Source: Nocardia stercoris
GTDB taxonomy: Bacteria > Actinomycetota > Actinomycetes > Mycobacteriales > Mycobacteriaceae
DNA length: 64,000 nucleotides
NCBI RefSeq assembly: GCF_003696265.1
Contig: NZ_RFFH01000004.1
Span: 62,001-126,000 of the forward strand
Reading direction: 5' to 3'
This document shows positions 43,215 to 53,325 of the stretch, one piece after another. Below the pieces are notes generated by a model. The model did no database searches. It saw only the letters and a program-made list of their open reading frames with translations, and was not told where the DNA came from. The position numbers were made by a program, and so were the translations under genes. Within the stretch, counting starts at the first letter, position 1. The number at the start of each line of letters is the position of its first letter.

Positions 43215-46200
43215 TTGACGATCAACGAGAACATCGGGACCGGAGCACGTAAGGCCGCGCGCGCGGCTGCGGACCGAGGGATCAGCTCGTCGCTGCTGGA
43301 TCGGCTACGGGAAGGGCAGCCCTACGCGCTGGCCTTCGGGGGACAGGGTGCCGTCTGGCTGCGGGAACTCGAGGAGATCGCGCACGACAGCGCCCTCGAG
43401 CCGGAACTGACCGCCCTCGTGGCCGAGGCCGCGGCCCGGCTGGAACCGGTTGCGGCGCAGTTGCTGATGGCGCGCCCGGTCGGCTTCGACCCGATGGCGT
43501 GGCTGATGGACGCCGAACTGCTCGACGACGAGCCCGCCGAGGACGAGAGCCCGTCCTCGCTGCCGTCCGACCAGGCGCTGCGCTCCGCCGCCGTCTCCAT
43601 GCCCGGTGTGTTCCTCGCCCAGGTCGCCGCCCTGCGCGCGCTGCGCCTGCAGGGACTCGACACCACCGCCTTCCCGCCCACCGCGGTCGTCGGCCACTCC
43701 CAGGGCCTGCTCGCGGCCGAGGCCGCCCGCGCCGCCGGCGCCCGCGACGTCGAACTGCTCGCCCTGGCTCAGCTGATCGGCGCGGCCGGCACCCTGGTCG
43801 CCCGCCGGCGCGGACTGATCCCGGTCGGCGGCAAGTCGCCCATGGTCGCGGTCTCCAACGTCGACCCCGACGCGCTGCGCGCGGTGATCGCCGATGTCGC
43901 CGCCACCGTCGACGTGGCGTCCGCTCCCGTGCTGTCGATCCGCAACGGCCGCCGCCGAGTCGTGTTGTCCGGCACCGTGACCCAGCTCGAGCGGGTGCGC
44001 CGGCGCTGCGCGGAGATCTCCGCCGAGCAGACCCGCGACCGCGAGGCCAAGAAGCGCGGCGGCGCCGTGTTCGCCCCGGTCTTCGAAGACCTCGAGGTCG
44101 AGGTCGCCTTCCACCACCCGGCCCTCGCCGACACCGTCGACTACGTCACCGCGTGGGCCGGCCAGTGCGGACTCGACACCGAGCTCGCGGCCAAGCTCGC
44201 GCAGTCCATCCTGGTCGACCCGGTCGACTGGGTCGAAGCCGTCGACTACGTGACCTCTTCCGGCGCGGAGTGGATCCTGGACCTCGGTCCCGGTGACCTG
44301 CTCACCCGGATCAGCGGCGGCTCGGTGAAGGGCACCGGCGTCGGCCTGGTCGCCGCCGCCACCCGGCCGGGTCAGCGCGAGCTGTTCACCCCGGGCGCCG
44401 CACCCGAACCGGCCCGCGCCTGGTCCGAATTCGCGCCCGTTCCGGTCCGGCTGCCGAACGGCAAGATCGTCGTCGAGACCTCCTTCACCCGCCTGACCGG
44501 CCGCTCGCCGATCCTGCTGGCCGGCATGACCCCCACCACCGTGGACGCGAAAATCGTTGCGGCCGCGGCCAATGCGGGCCACTGGGCCGAGCTGGCCGGT
44601 GGCGGTCAGGTCACCGAGCAGATCTTCGCCGACCGCGTCGCCGAACTGCGCACCCTGCTGCAGCCCGGCCGCGCGGTGCAGTTCAACTCGCTGTTCCTCG
44701 ACCCGTACCTGTGGAAGCTGCAGCTGGGCGGCAAGCGCCTCGTGCAGCGCGCCCGCACCGCCGGCGCCCCGTTCGACGGTGTCGTGGTCACCGCCGGCAT
44801 CCCCGAGCTCGACGAGGCCGTCGCGCTGATCGAGGAGCTGACCGAGGTCGGAATCCCGCACGTCGCCTTCAAGCCCGGCACCGTCGCCCAGATCCGCGCC
44901 GTGCTGCGGATCGCGGACGCCGTCGGCGACTACCCGGTCATCATGCACATCGAGGGCGGCCGCGCCGGTGGCCACCACTCGTGGGAGGACCTCGACGACC
45001 TGCTGCTGGCCACCTACGCCGAACTGCGCAGCCGCGACAACGTGATCGTCTGTGTCGGTGGCGGCATCGGCACCCCGGAACGCGCCGGCGAGTACCTGAC
45101 CGGCGAATGGTCGCGCGCCCACGGCTATCCGGTCATGCCGCTGGACGGTGTGCTGGTCGGCACCGCGGCCATGGCCACCCTGGAGGCCACCACCGCGCCC
45201 GACGTCAAGCGCCTGCTGGTCGAGACCCCCGGCACCCCCGACTGGGTCGCCGCCGGCCATGCCAGCGGCGGAATGGCTTCCGGCCGTAGCCAACTCGGCG
45301 CCGACATCCACGAGATCGACAACTCCGCCTCGCGCACCGGCCGCCTGCTCGACGAGGTCGCCGGCGACGCCGACGCCGTCGCCGCCCGGCGCGAGGAGAT
45401 CATCGCGGCCCTGGACCGCACCGCCAAGCCGTACTTCGGCGACGTCGCCACCATGACCTACACCGAGTGGCTTGAGCGCTACGTCGAACTGGCCGTCGGC
45501 CTGGACCGCGCCACCGACTTCGACTGCGGCAGCGACTTCGGTGACATCGTCGCCGACATGAACCGGTCCACCTGGCTCGACATCACCTGGCGGGACCGCT
45601 TCGCGCAGATGATGCGCCGCACCGAGGCCCGCCTGAACCCGGTCGACCGCGGCGAATTCGAGAGCCTGTTCGCCGACGACGCCGAATTCGAGCAGCCGGT
45701 CCGCGCGCTGTGCCGGCTCAAGGAGACCTACCCGGCCGTCGGCGCGACCGTCCTGCACCCCGCCGACGTCCCGTTCTTCGTCGCCCTGTGCAAGACCCCG
45801 GGCAAGCCGGTCAACTTCGTACCCGTCGTCGACGCCGACGTGCGGCGCTGGTGGCGCTCGGACTCGCTGTGGCAGGCCCACGACCCGCGCTACTCGGCCG
45901 ACCAGGTCTGCGTCATCCCCGGCACGGTCGCCGTCGCCGGTATCACCCGCGCCGACGAGCCGGTCGGTGAACTGCTCGACCGCTTCGAGAAGGCCACCGC
46001 CACAGCCCTGCTCGCGGCCGGTGTGGAACCCGGCGCCGCCCTGGGCCGCCGCCGCACCCCGCTGACCGCGGGTCCGATCGACCTGGTGCTCGGCGCCCCC
46101 GACGTCCAGTGGTCCGGCCGCACCACGCTCAACCCGGTACACCGCCTCGGCGCGCCCGGCGAGTGGGTCGTCGACGACGAGGGTGCCCGCCACCCGGCCA

Positions 46201-49200
46201 CCGGCGCGACCCTGACGCCGGTCCCCGCCACCGCCGCCGGTCACGCCGCCGTCGAACTCAGCGTCCCGCTGTCCGCGCGCAACACTGTCGCGATCCGGAT
46301 CACCGTGCCCGACTCCGTCCTCGACGGTGGCGCGCCACTGGTCACCGAGGACGACGCGGCTGCCGCGATGTCGGCGCTGCTCGGTGTCGCCGCCGGCCAG
46401 GACGTGCCCGAGGTGCGAGTTGTCGACGGCGCCAAGGTCGCCCACGTGAACGTCGCCTGGACCCCGGACCGGATCGCCGACCACGCCGGCGTCACCGGCG
46501 CCGGACTGCCCGCCACCCTCAGCACCCTGGGCCGGACCGTGCCCGACGTGCTGGTCGGTGCCTGCTGGCCCGCCGTGTTCGCCGTCCTCGGCGCCACCCG
46601 GACCGCCGGCAACCAGGCCGTGATCGAGGGCATGCTGGACCTAGTCCACCTCGACCACCGCATCGAACTGCTCGCCGACCTGCCCGACGACCTCGCGATC
46701 CTCGCGGTGCGCGCCGAGTCCGGCGAGGTCGTCGACACCGACCTGGGCCGCGTCGTCGAGGTGCGGGTCAGCATCGGAGCCATGCTCGAGCACGGCGGCC
46801 TGGAGACGCCCGTGGTGGCGAACCTGGTGGAGCGCTTCGCGATTCGCGGCCGCACCGGTGCCGGTGAGCTCACCGACCCGCCGATCGCCGGCGGTTCCGC
46901 CCCCGAGGCCACCGATACCCCGCGCCGTCGCCGGCGTCAGCTGACCCTCACCGCGCCGCACGCCATGGGCGCGTTCGCCGAGGTGTCCGGTGACCACAAC
47001 CCGATCCACACCAGCGACAACGCCGCCAAGCTGGCCGGCCTGGGCAGCCCGATCGTGCACGGCATGTGGCTGTCCGCCGCCGCACAGCACGCGGTGTCCG
47101 CGATCGACCCCGAATCGCCGCTGCCCGCGCGGACGCTCACCGCCTGGACCACCCGGTTCCTGGGCATGGTGCGGCCCGGTGCGCGCATCGACGTCCGCGT
47201 CGAGCGCATCGCGGTGGACCGGGGTTGCGAGATCGTCGAGGTCTCGTGCCGGGTCGGCGGCGAGCTGGTGATGGTCGCGACCGGCCGGCTGGCCGCGCCG
47301 CGCACCGTCTACGCCTTCCCGGGCCAGGGCATCCAGACCAAGGGGATGGGACTGGACGCGCGCACCCGGTCGAAGGCCGCCAAGGAGGTGTGGGACCGGG
47401 CCGACAAGCACACCCGCGAGGCGCTCGGTTTCTCCATTCTCGCTGTGGTGCGCGACAACCCGACCTATCTCAAGGCGCGGGGCGTGGAGTTCCGGCACCC
47501 GCACGGCGTGCTGCATCTGACCCAGTTCACCCAGGTCGCCATGGCGGTCCTCGGGTGCGCTCAGGTCGCCGAGCTGCGCGAGGCCGGTGCCTTCGTCGAG
47601 GGCGCCATGCTGGCCGGTCACTCGGTCGGTGAGTACAACGCCCTGGCCGCGGTCGCCGGTGTGCTGCCGCTGGAAGCGGTGCTGGAGGTCGTGTTCCAGC
47701 GCGGGTCGGCCATGCACGAGCTGGTCCCGCGTGACGCCAACGGCATCAGCAACTACCGGATGGCCGCCATCCGCCCGTCGCAGTTCGGGCTGGCGGACAG
47801 CGACGTCGAGGCCTTCATGGCCGAGATCTCCACGGCCACCGGCGAATTCCTCGAGGTGGTGAACCTGAACCTGCGTGGCAGCCAGTACGCCATCGCCGGT
47901 ACGGTCGCGGGCCTCGAGGCGCTGGAGGCCGAGATCGAGAAGCGGGTCGCCGAATACGGTGGCAAGCGCGCCTTCATCCTGGTCCCCGGCATCGACGTGC
48001 CGTTCCACTCGACCGTGCTGCGCGACGGTGTGCCGGAGTTCCGGACCAAGCTGGAAGACCTGCTGCCCACCGACCTGCACCCGGAAATCCTTGCCGGGCG
48101 CTACATTCCGAACCTGGTGCCGCGGCCGTTCTCGCTGGACCGCGAGTTCGTCGCCGAGGTCGCCGGTTACGTACCGTCCGAGCCGCTGGCCGCCGTGCTG
48201 GCCGACTGGGAGGGCTGGTCCTCCCGGCCGGGCGAGCTGTGCCGCGTGCTGCTGATCGAGCTGCTGGCCTGGCAGTTCGCCAGCCCGGTGCGCTGGATCG
48301 AGACCCAGGACCTGCTGTTCACCGAGGTGGAGCACGGCGGTCTGGGCATGGAGCGCTTCGTCGAGATCGGTTTGGCCGCAACGCCGACCGTCGCCAACCT
48401 GGCCTCCAACACCCTCAAGCAGCCGGAGTTCGGCAGCGCCCGGGTCGAGGTGCTCAACATCGAGCGCGAGCGGGCCGCCGTCTTCGCCACCGACGTCGAC
48501 CCGGAGCCGGTGGACGACGTGGAAGAGGTTGCGGCCGAGTCTGTTCCGGCTGCTGCCGCCCCCGCGACCGCCGCGCCGGTGGCCGCCGCCCCGGCCGCCG
48601 CGTCCGGCCCGCGCCCGGCCGACCTCACCTTCGGTGCGGCCGACGCCACGCGGGTGCTGATCGCGCTGTGGACCAAGCTGCGCCTGGAGCAGATCGGCCC
48701 GGTCGACACCATCGAAAGCCTGTGTGACGGTGTGTCTTCGCGTCGCAACCAGCTGTTGGTGGACCTCGGTTCCGAGCTGTCGCTGGGCGCCATCGACGGT
48801 GCCGCCGACGCCGACATGAGCGCGCTGTCGGCCACCGTCGAGCGCCTGGCCCGCACCTACAAGCCGTTCGGTTCGGTGCTGTCCGACGCGATCGGCGACC
48901 ACCTGCGCAAGGTGTTCGGTCCCTCGGGCAAGCGGCCGGCGGCGATCGGCGAACGAGTCAGCAAGACATGGGAATTGGGTCCGGGCTGGGTGCACCACGT
49001 GACCGCCGAACTGTCGCTGGGCACCCGTGAGGGCGCCAGCGTCCGCGGTGGTGACCTGGGTGGCCTGGTGTCCGGCGCGCTCAGCGACGGTGCCGCGGTG
49101 GATGCCGCCATCGACGCGGCCGTGCAGTCGGTCGCCGCGCAGCGCGGGATCAGCGTGTCGCTGCCGGCCGCCGGTGGCGGCGCGGGCGGGACCGTGGACG

Positions 49201-52200
49201 CGGCCGCGCTGGGCGAGTTCACCGAGCAGATCACCGGCCGCGACGGCGTGCTGGCCACGGCCGCCCGGGTGGTGCTCGAGCAGCTGGGACTCACCGAGCA
49301 GGCGTCCGCGCCGGAGGCCACCACCGACACCCTGGTGGACCTGGTCTCGGCCGAATTGGGCAGCGACTGGCCGCGTCTGGTGGCTCCGGCCTTCGACCCG
49401 CGCAAGCCGGTGCTGATCGACGACCGCTGGGCCACCGCGCGGGAGGACCTGGTCCGCATGTGGCTGGGCACCGACGCCGAGCTGACCGACTTCGACGCCG
49501 CCGGATTCTCCGGCGCCGGAGAATCGGTTGCGGCGCAGGCAAACTGGTGGCGCAAGCGGGCCATGGGCGAGGCCCGCTCGGTCCTGGCCGCCGCCTACGG
49601 CAAGATCGCCGAGGCCGCGCTCGACACCACGCCCGGTCAATGGTCCCGTGAGACCGCCGTGATCACCGGTGCCAGTAAGGGTTCCATCGCCGCCGCGGCG
49701 GCGGGCCGCCTGCTCGCCGGCGGTGCCACGGTCATCGTGACCACCTCCAGCCTGGACGACACCCGCCTCGCGTTCTACAAGCAGCTGTACCGCACACACG
49801 CCCGCCACGGCGCCGCGCTGTGGGTGGTGCCCGCGAACATGGCTTCCTACACCGACATCGACGCCCTGATCGACTGGGTCGGCAACGAGCAGACCGACAA
49901 TGCCGGTGGCGCGAAGGTTCTCGTGAAGCCGGCGCAGACCCCGACCATGCTGCTGCCGTTCGCGGCGCCGCGAGTGGCGGGCGACCTGGCCGACGCCGGG
50001 GCCCGGGCCGAGCTGGAGATGCGGGTCCTGCTGTGGTCGGTCGAGCGGCTGATCGGCGGCCTGTCGCAGCTGGGCGCCGACCACGACGTCGACTCGACTC
50101 TGCACGTTGTGCTTCCGGGTTCGCCGAACCGCGGCCTGTTCGGTGGTGACGGCGCCTACGGCGAGTCCAAGGCCGCGCTGGACGCGATCGTCGCCAAGTG
50201 GCGGGCCGAGAAGTCGTGGGCGCAGCGAGTCACGTTGGTGCACGCCCTGATCGGCTGGGTGCGCGGCACCGGACTGATGGGGCACAACGACCCGCTGGTC
50301 GACGCGGTCGAGGCGGCCGGGGTGCGCACCTGGTCCACCCAGGAGATGGCGGACGAACTGCTGAAGTCCTGCACCCCGCAGGCGCGTTCGGCGGCGGCCA
50401 CCGACCCGCAGCAACTGGACCTGACCGGTGGACTGGCCACCGCGAAGCTCGACCTGGCCGCGCTGGCCAAGGAGGGCATGGAATCCGATTCGGCCGCAAC
50501 CGAATCCGAGGCGGTCGAGTCCACGGTCCCGATGGTGGCGGCCCTTCCGGCGCCCCCGATGCTGAGCTCGGCGCTGCCGGTACCCGAATGGGGCACGGTC
50601 ACAGCCGATCCCGCGGACCTCGTGGTCATCGTCGGTGCCGGCGAGCTCGGCCCGTACGGTTCGGCGCGTACCCGCTTCGAGATGGAGGTCGACGACCGCC
50701 TCTCCGCGGCCGGCGTGCTCGAGCTGGCCTGGACCACCGGCCTGGTGGCCTGGGAGAACGACCCCAAGCCGGGCTGGTACGACACCGAAACCGGTGATTA
50801 CGTCGAGGAATCCGAGCTGGCCGACAAGTACCACGACACCGTGGTCGAGCGCTGCGGCGTGCGCCGCTACGGCGACGACGGCGCCATGCTGGACAACAGC
50901 TCCCCGCTGCTCACCTCGGTCTTCCTGGACAAGGACCTGACCTTCGTGGTGACCAACGAGGCCGAGGCGCGCGCTTTCCAGGCCGCCGACCCCGAGCACA
51001 CCGTGGTCACCCCGGTCGAGGGCAGCGGCGACTGGCAGGTGATCCGCCAGGCGGGCACCGAGATTCGCGTGCCGCGGCGCGCGAAGCTGTCCCGGACCGT
51101 CGGTGGCCAGATCCCGCAGGGCTGGGACCCGACCAAGTTCGGTATCTCCGCCGACATGGCGTCCTCCATCGACCGGGTGGCGCTGTGGAACATCGTGTGC
51201 ACCGTGGACGCCTTCCTGTCCTCGGGCTTCACCCCCGCCGAGCTGATGAGCTGGGTGCACCCGTCGCTGGTGGCCAACACCCAGGGCACCGGTATGGGTG
51301 GCATGTCGTCCATGCGGTCGCTGTACATCGACAACCTGCTCGGTGAGGCACGGCCGAACGACATCCTGCAGGAGGCGCTGCCGAACGTGGCCCTCGCGCA
51401 CGTGGTGCAGTCCTATGTCGGCAGCTACGGCGCCATGGTGCACCCGGTCGCGGCCTGCGCCACCGCCGCGGTCTCCGTCGAGGAGGGCGTGGACAAGATC
51501 CGGCTCGGCAAGGCCGAGGTCGTGGTGGCCGGTGGGTTCGACGACCTGGGCATCGAGGGCATCGTGGGCTTCGGCGACATGTCGGCGACCGCGGACTCGG
51601 CGGCCATGTCCGCCAAGGGAATCAGCGACCGCTACTTCTCCCGGGCCAACGACCGCCGGCGCGGCGGCTTCGTCGAATCCCAGGGTGGCGGAACGATTCT
51701 GCTCGCCCGCGGTGACGTGGCGGCGCGCCTGGGTCTGCCGGTCCTCGGTGTGGTGGCGTACGCGCAGTCCTTCGCCGACGGTGTGCACACCTCGATCCCG
51801 GCCCCCGGCCTGGGTGCCCTGGCCGCCGGTCGCGGCGGTGCGCACTCGCGCCTGGCGAGCTCGCTGCGCGCGCTCGGTGTGGAGCCGGACGACATCGCGG
51901 TGCTGTCCAAGCACGACACCTCGACCGCGGCCAACGACCCCAACGAGTCCGAGCTGCACGAGCGGCTCGCGACCGCGCTGGGCCGCTCCGAGGGTGCCCC
52001 GCTGTTCGTGGTCTCGCAGAAGGCGCTGACCGGTCACGCGAAGGGTGGCGCGGCCGCCTTCCAGATGATCGGCCTGTGCCAGGTGCTGGAACAGGGCGTG
52101 GTGCCGCCGAACCGCAGCCTGGACTGTGTCGACGAGAAGATGGCCGAGTACCCGCACCTGGTGTGGGCGCGCGAAACCCTGCGCTTCGGTGACCGTTTCG

Positions 52201-52520
52201 CACTCAAGGCCGGTCTGGTCACCTCGCTCGGCTTCGGTCACGTCTCCGGTCTGGTGGCGCTGGTGCACCCGCAGGCGTTCCTGCAGGCGCTCGACCCGCA
52301 GCAGCGCGAGGAGTACCAGGCCCGGGCGCAGGAGCGGCAGCTCGCGGGCCGGCAGCGGTTCACCGAGGCGCTGTGCGGTGGTGCGCCGCTGTACGAGCGG
52401 CCGGCCGACCGTCGCCTGGGCGCCGAGGGCACGCCGGCGAAGAAGATCCGCGGTCTGGAGGCCGAGGTGCTGCTGTCGGAGCGGGCTCGCCTCGCCGACG
52501 ACGGCACCTACTCCGTCTAG
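43215..52520 (+). CDS. fas: Type I fatty acid synthase (FAS-I)
   Basis: A 3101-residue multifunctional synthase with the bacterial FAS-I order: acetyltransferase (GHSQG near 159), enoyl reductase (SPILLAGMTPTTVD near 430), dehydratase (hot-dog motif GDHNPIH near 1259), malonyl/palmitoyl transferase (GHSVGEYNALA near 1468), ACP (SSRRNQLLVDLG near 1841), ketoreductase (GASKGS near 2150) and ketosynthase (Cys in ACATAAVS near 2746, His in HDTSTAAND and GHAKGG near 2939). I chose the TTG at 43215 because TINENIG matches the start of mycobacterial homologues and GGAAG lies upstream. It makes C16-C26 acyl-CoAs for membrane lipids and mycolic acids. The last codons lie in a 21-bp tandem duplication. 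Confidence 0.97.
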   Translation: MTINENIGTGARKAARAAADRGISSSLLDRLREGQPYALAFGGQGAVWLRELEEIAHDSALEPELTALVAEAAARLEPVAAQLLMARPVGFDPMAWLMDAELLDDEPAEDESPSSLPSDQALRSAAVSMPGVFLAQVAALRALRLQGLDTTAFPPTAVVGHSQGLLAAEAARAAGARDVELLALAQLIGAAGTLVARRRGLIPVGGKSPMVAVSNVDPDALRAVIADVAATVDVASAPVLSIRNGRRRVVLSGTVTQLERVRRRCAEISAEQTRDREAKKRGGAVFAPVFEDLEVEVAFHHPALADTVDYVTAWAGQCGLDTELAAKLAQSILVDPVDWVEAVDYVTSSGAEWILDLGPGDLLTRISGGSVKGTGVGLVAAATRPGQRELFTPGAAPEPARAWSEFAPVPVRLPNGKIVVETSFTRLTGRSPILLAGMTPTTVDAKIVAAAANAGHWAELAGGGQVTEQIFADRVAELRTLLQPGRAVQFNSLFLDPYLWKLQLGGKRLVQRARTAGAPFDGVVVTAGIPELDEAVALIEELTEVGIPHVAFKPGTVAQIRAVLRIADAVGDYPVIMHIEGGRAGGHHSWEDLDDLLLATYAELRSRDNVIVCVGGGIGTPERAGEYLTGEWSRAHGYPVMPLDGVLVGTAAMATLEATTAPDVKRLLVETPGTPDWVAAGHASGGMASGRSQLGADIHEIDNSASRTGRLLDEVAGDADAVAARREEIIAALDRTAKPYFGDVATMTYTEWLERYVELAVGLDRATDFDCGSDFGDIVADMNRSTWLDITWRDRFAQMMRRTEARLNPVDRGEFESLFADDAEFEQPVRALCRLKETYPAVGATVLHPADVPFFVALCKTPGKPVNFVPVVDADVRRWWRSDSLWQAHDPRYSADQVCVIPGTVAVAGITRADEPVGELLDRFEKATATALLAAGVEPGAALGRRRTPLTAGPIDLVLGAPDVQWSGRTTLNPVHRLGAPGEWVVDDEGARHPATGATLTPVPATAAGHAAVELSVPLSARNTVAIRITVPDSVLDGGAPLVTEDDAAAAMSALLGVAAGQDVPEVRVVDGAKVAHVNVAWTPDRIADHAGVTGAGLPATLSTLGRTVPDVLVGACWPAVFAVLGATRTAGNQAVIEGMLDLVHLDHRIELLADLPDDLAILAVRAESGEVVDTDLGRVVEVRVSIGAMLEHGGLETPVVANLVERFAIRGRTGAGELTDPPIAGGSAPEATDTPRRRRRQLTLTAPHAMGAFAEVSGDHNPIHTSDNAAKLAGLGSPIVHGMWLSAAAQHAVSAIDPESPLPARTLTAWTTRFLGMVRPGARIDVRVERIAVDRGCEIVEVSCRVGGELVMVATGRLAAPRTVYAFPGQGIQTKGMGLDARTRSKAAKEVWDRADKHTREALGFSILAVVRDNPTYLKARGVEFRHPHGVLHLTQFTQVAMAVLGCAQVAELREAGAFVEGAMLAGHSVGEYNALAAVAGVLPLEAVLEVVFQRGSAMHELVPRDANGISNYRMAAIRPSQFGLADSDVEAFMAEISTATGEFLEVVNLNLRGSQYAIAGTVAGLEALEAEIEKRVAEYGGKRAFILVPGIDVPFHSTVLRDGVPEFRTKLEDLLPTDLHPEILAGRYIPNLVPRPFSLDREFVAEVAGYVPSEPLAAVLADWEGWSSRPGELCRVLLIELLAWQFASPVRWIETQDLLFTEVEHGGLGMERFVEIGLAATPTVANLASNTLKQPEFGSARVEVLNIERERAAVFATDVDPEPVDDVEEVAAESVPAAAAPATAAPVAAAPAAASGPRPADLTFGAADATRVLIALWTKLRLEQIGPVDTIESLCDGVSSRRNQLLVDLGSELSLGAIDGAADADMSALSATVERLARTYKPFGSVLSDAIGDHLRKVFGPSGKRPAAIGERVSKTWELGPGWVHHVTAELSLGTREGASVRGGDLGGLVSGALSDGAAVDAAIDAAVQSVAAQRGISVSLPAAGGGAGGTVDAAALGEFTEQITGRDGVLATAARVVLEQLGLTEQASAPEATTDTLVDLVSAELGSDWPRLVAPAFDPRKPVLIDDRWATAREDLVRMWLGTDAELTDFDAAGFSGAGESVAAQANWWRKRAMGEARSVLAAAYGKIAEAALDTTPGQWSRETAVITGASKGSIAAAAAGRLLAGGATVIVTTSSLDDTRLAFYKQLYRTHARHGAALWVVPANMASYTDIDALIDWVGNEQTDNAGGAKVLVKPAQTPTMLLPFAAPRVAGDLADAGARAELEMRVLLWSVERLIGGLSQLGADHDVDSTLHVVLPGSPNRGLFGGDGAYGESKAALDAIVAKWRAEKSWAQRVTLVHALIGWVRGTGLMGHNDPLVDAVEAAGVRTWSTQEMADELLKSCTPQARSAAATDPQQLDLTGGLATAKLDLAALAKEGMESDSAATESEAVESTVPMVAALPAPPMLSSALPVPEWGTVTADPADLVVIVGAGELGPYGSARTRFEMEVDDRLSAAGVLELAWTTGLVAWENDPKPGWYDTETGDYVEESELADKYHDTVVERCGVRRYGDDGAMLDNSSPLLTSVFLDKDLTFVVTNEAEARAFQAADPEHTVVTPVEGSGDWQVIRQAGTEIRVPRRAKLSRTVGGQIPQGWDPTKFGISADMASSIDRVALWNIVCTVDAFLSSGFTPAELMSWVHPSLVANTQGTGMGGMSSMRSLYIDNLLGEARPNDILQEALPNVALAHVVQSYVGSYGAMVHPVAACATAAVSVEEGVDKIRLGKAEVVVAGGFDDLGIEGIVGFGDMSATADSAAMSAKGISDRYFSRANDRRRGGFVESQGGGTILLARGDVAARLGLPVLGVVAYAQSFADGVHTSIPAPGLGALAAGRGGAHSRLASSLRALGVEPDDIAVLSKHDTSTAANDPNESELHERLATALGRSEGAPLFVVSQKALTGHAKGGAAAFQMIGLCQVLEQGVVPPNRSLDCVDEKMAEYPHLVWARETLRFGDRFALKAGLVTSLGFGHVSGLVALVHPQAFLQALDPQQREEYQARAQERQLAGRQRFTEALCGGAPLYERPADRRLGAEGTPAKKIRGLEAEVLLSERARLADDGTYSV

Positions 52521-52544
52521 GAAGGCACCTACTCCGTCCAGGAA
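52503..52544 (+). repeat. 21-bp tandem duplication across the fas stop codon
   Basis: GGCACCTACTCCGTC-T-AGGAA and GGCACCTACTCCGTC-C-AGGAA stand directly head to tail with a period of 21 bases. The only difference turns TAG (the fas stop, first copy) into CAG (second copy). Confidence 0.9.
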
Positions 52545-52564
52545 GCGGCAGCGTCGCCGCTTTT
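52543..52564 (+). terminator. Rho-independent-type terminator of fas
   Basis: AAGCGGC and GCCGCTT form a 7-bp stem with a six-base loop, and the right arm runs into TTTT. It starts 22 bases after the fas stop. Confidence 0.65.
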
Positions 52565-52598
52565 CTCGGTCGGCTGCCGGACGCGCCCGGCGGCCGAC

Positions 52599-52682
52599 CG
52601 GGCAGCGGGACCGGGTAATGCGGCCGGATCGGGTGTTTCGGAACCCCATCCGATCCGGCCGCTGCCGTGGTCCGGCTGCCCG
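52599..52682. repeat. Long two-part inverted repeat (84 bases)
   Basis: The outer arms 52599-52612 and 52669-52682 pair over 14 bp with one mismatch. The inner arms 52620-52632 (GCGGCCGGATCGG) and 52650-52662 pair perfectly over 13 bp. Short asymmetric loops (7 and 6 bases) separate the two stems, and the end loop has 17 bases. The element could be an RNA structure or a DNA-level terminator. Confidence 0.75.
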
Positions 52683-52683
52683 C

Positions 52684-52724
52684 CCGGTCACCCCCATCGT
52701 GTGAGACATGGTGGGGGTGACCGG
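52684..52724. terminator. Perfect 13-bp hairpin before acpS
   Basis: CCGGTCACCCCCA and TGGGGGTGACCGG pair perfectly around a 15-base loop. It follows the long inverted repeat after one base. Confidence 0.65.
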
Positions 52725-52893
52725 CTTTCGCGGACCGGTTCGAACGCACGACGGTCGCCCGGCACATGAGACACGACAGCGGCGTGTGTGTGATGGCGGC
52801 CGAGACAACTGGTAGGTTGCGGACATTCGCGCTCTACTGCGCATCTACGCCGGGGCGATCCTCCGGCGGTTCCCCTGCGGTGAGGAGTACGAC

Positions 52894-53313
52894 GTGACAA
52901 TTCTCGGTATCGGCCTGGACCTGGTGACGATCTCCGAGTTCACCGAGCAGCTGCAGCGGGCCGGCACGACGATGCTGCGGGAGAGCTTCACCGCCGGCGA
53001 GCGCCGCTACTGCCAGAGCAAGGTCACCGACCCGGCGCGCAGTTTCGCGGCCCGGTGGGCGGCGAAGGAGGCGGTGCTCAAGGCGTGGGCGTCGTCGCGG
53101 TTCGCTCGCTCGCCGCAGATCGGGGACAATCCGTATCCGCTGATCGAAGTGGTGAACGACGCCTGGGGGCGGCCCAGCATCAAATTGCACGGGCTGGCAG
53201 CGGAATTCCTGCCCCGGGTGCGGGTGCACCTGTCGCTGACCCACGACGGCGACACCGCGGCCGCGATGGTGGTGCTGGAGGATCCGGGCGAACTCGCGGA
53301 TCTGATCGGCTGA
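52894..53313 (+). CDS. acpS: Holo-[acyl-carrier-protein] synthase AcpS
   Basis: A 139-residue 4'-phosphopantetheinyl transferase of the AcpS type. GIGLDLV at residues 5-11 carries the Mg-binding Asp, and RWAAKEAVLKAW near residue 55 carries the Glu and Lys of the (W/F)xxKE motif. It transfers the phosphopantetheine arm of CoA to the ACP of FAS-I; the fas-acpS order is conserved in mycolic-acid bacteria. The GTG start follows TGAGGAG. No other phosphopantetheinyl transferase is in the window, so the PKS carrier domains are probably served by one encoded elsewhere. Confidence 0.95.
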   Translation: MTILGIGLDLVTISEFTEQLQRAGTTMLRESFTAGERRYCQSKVTDPARSFAARWAAKEAVLKAWASSRFARSPQIGDNPYPLIEVVNDAWGRPSIKLHGLAAEFLPRVRVHLSLTHDGDTAAAMVVLEDPGELADLIG

Positions 53314-53325
53314 GCCGCCACGGGC

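Larger units (their letters stand above)
52521..52893. other. fas-acpS intergenic region rich in hairpins
   Basis: No gene is seen in these 373 bases. In order they contain the second copy of the tandem repeat, a small hairpin with a T-run, a long two-part hairpin (52599-52682) and a third hairpin (52684-52724). About 170 bases without clear structure follow before acpS, which is preceded by TGAGGAG. Confidence 0.7.

Noticed and set aside
46641..52844. Very long open frame on the minus strand opposite fas, and similar ones opposite the PKS genes (22253-25474 and 43305-46484)
   Set aside because: In DNA this GC-rich, one frame opposite a real gene often stays open. The predicted proteins have no domains, are rich in Arg, Gly and His, and lie opposite certain genes.
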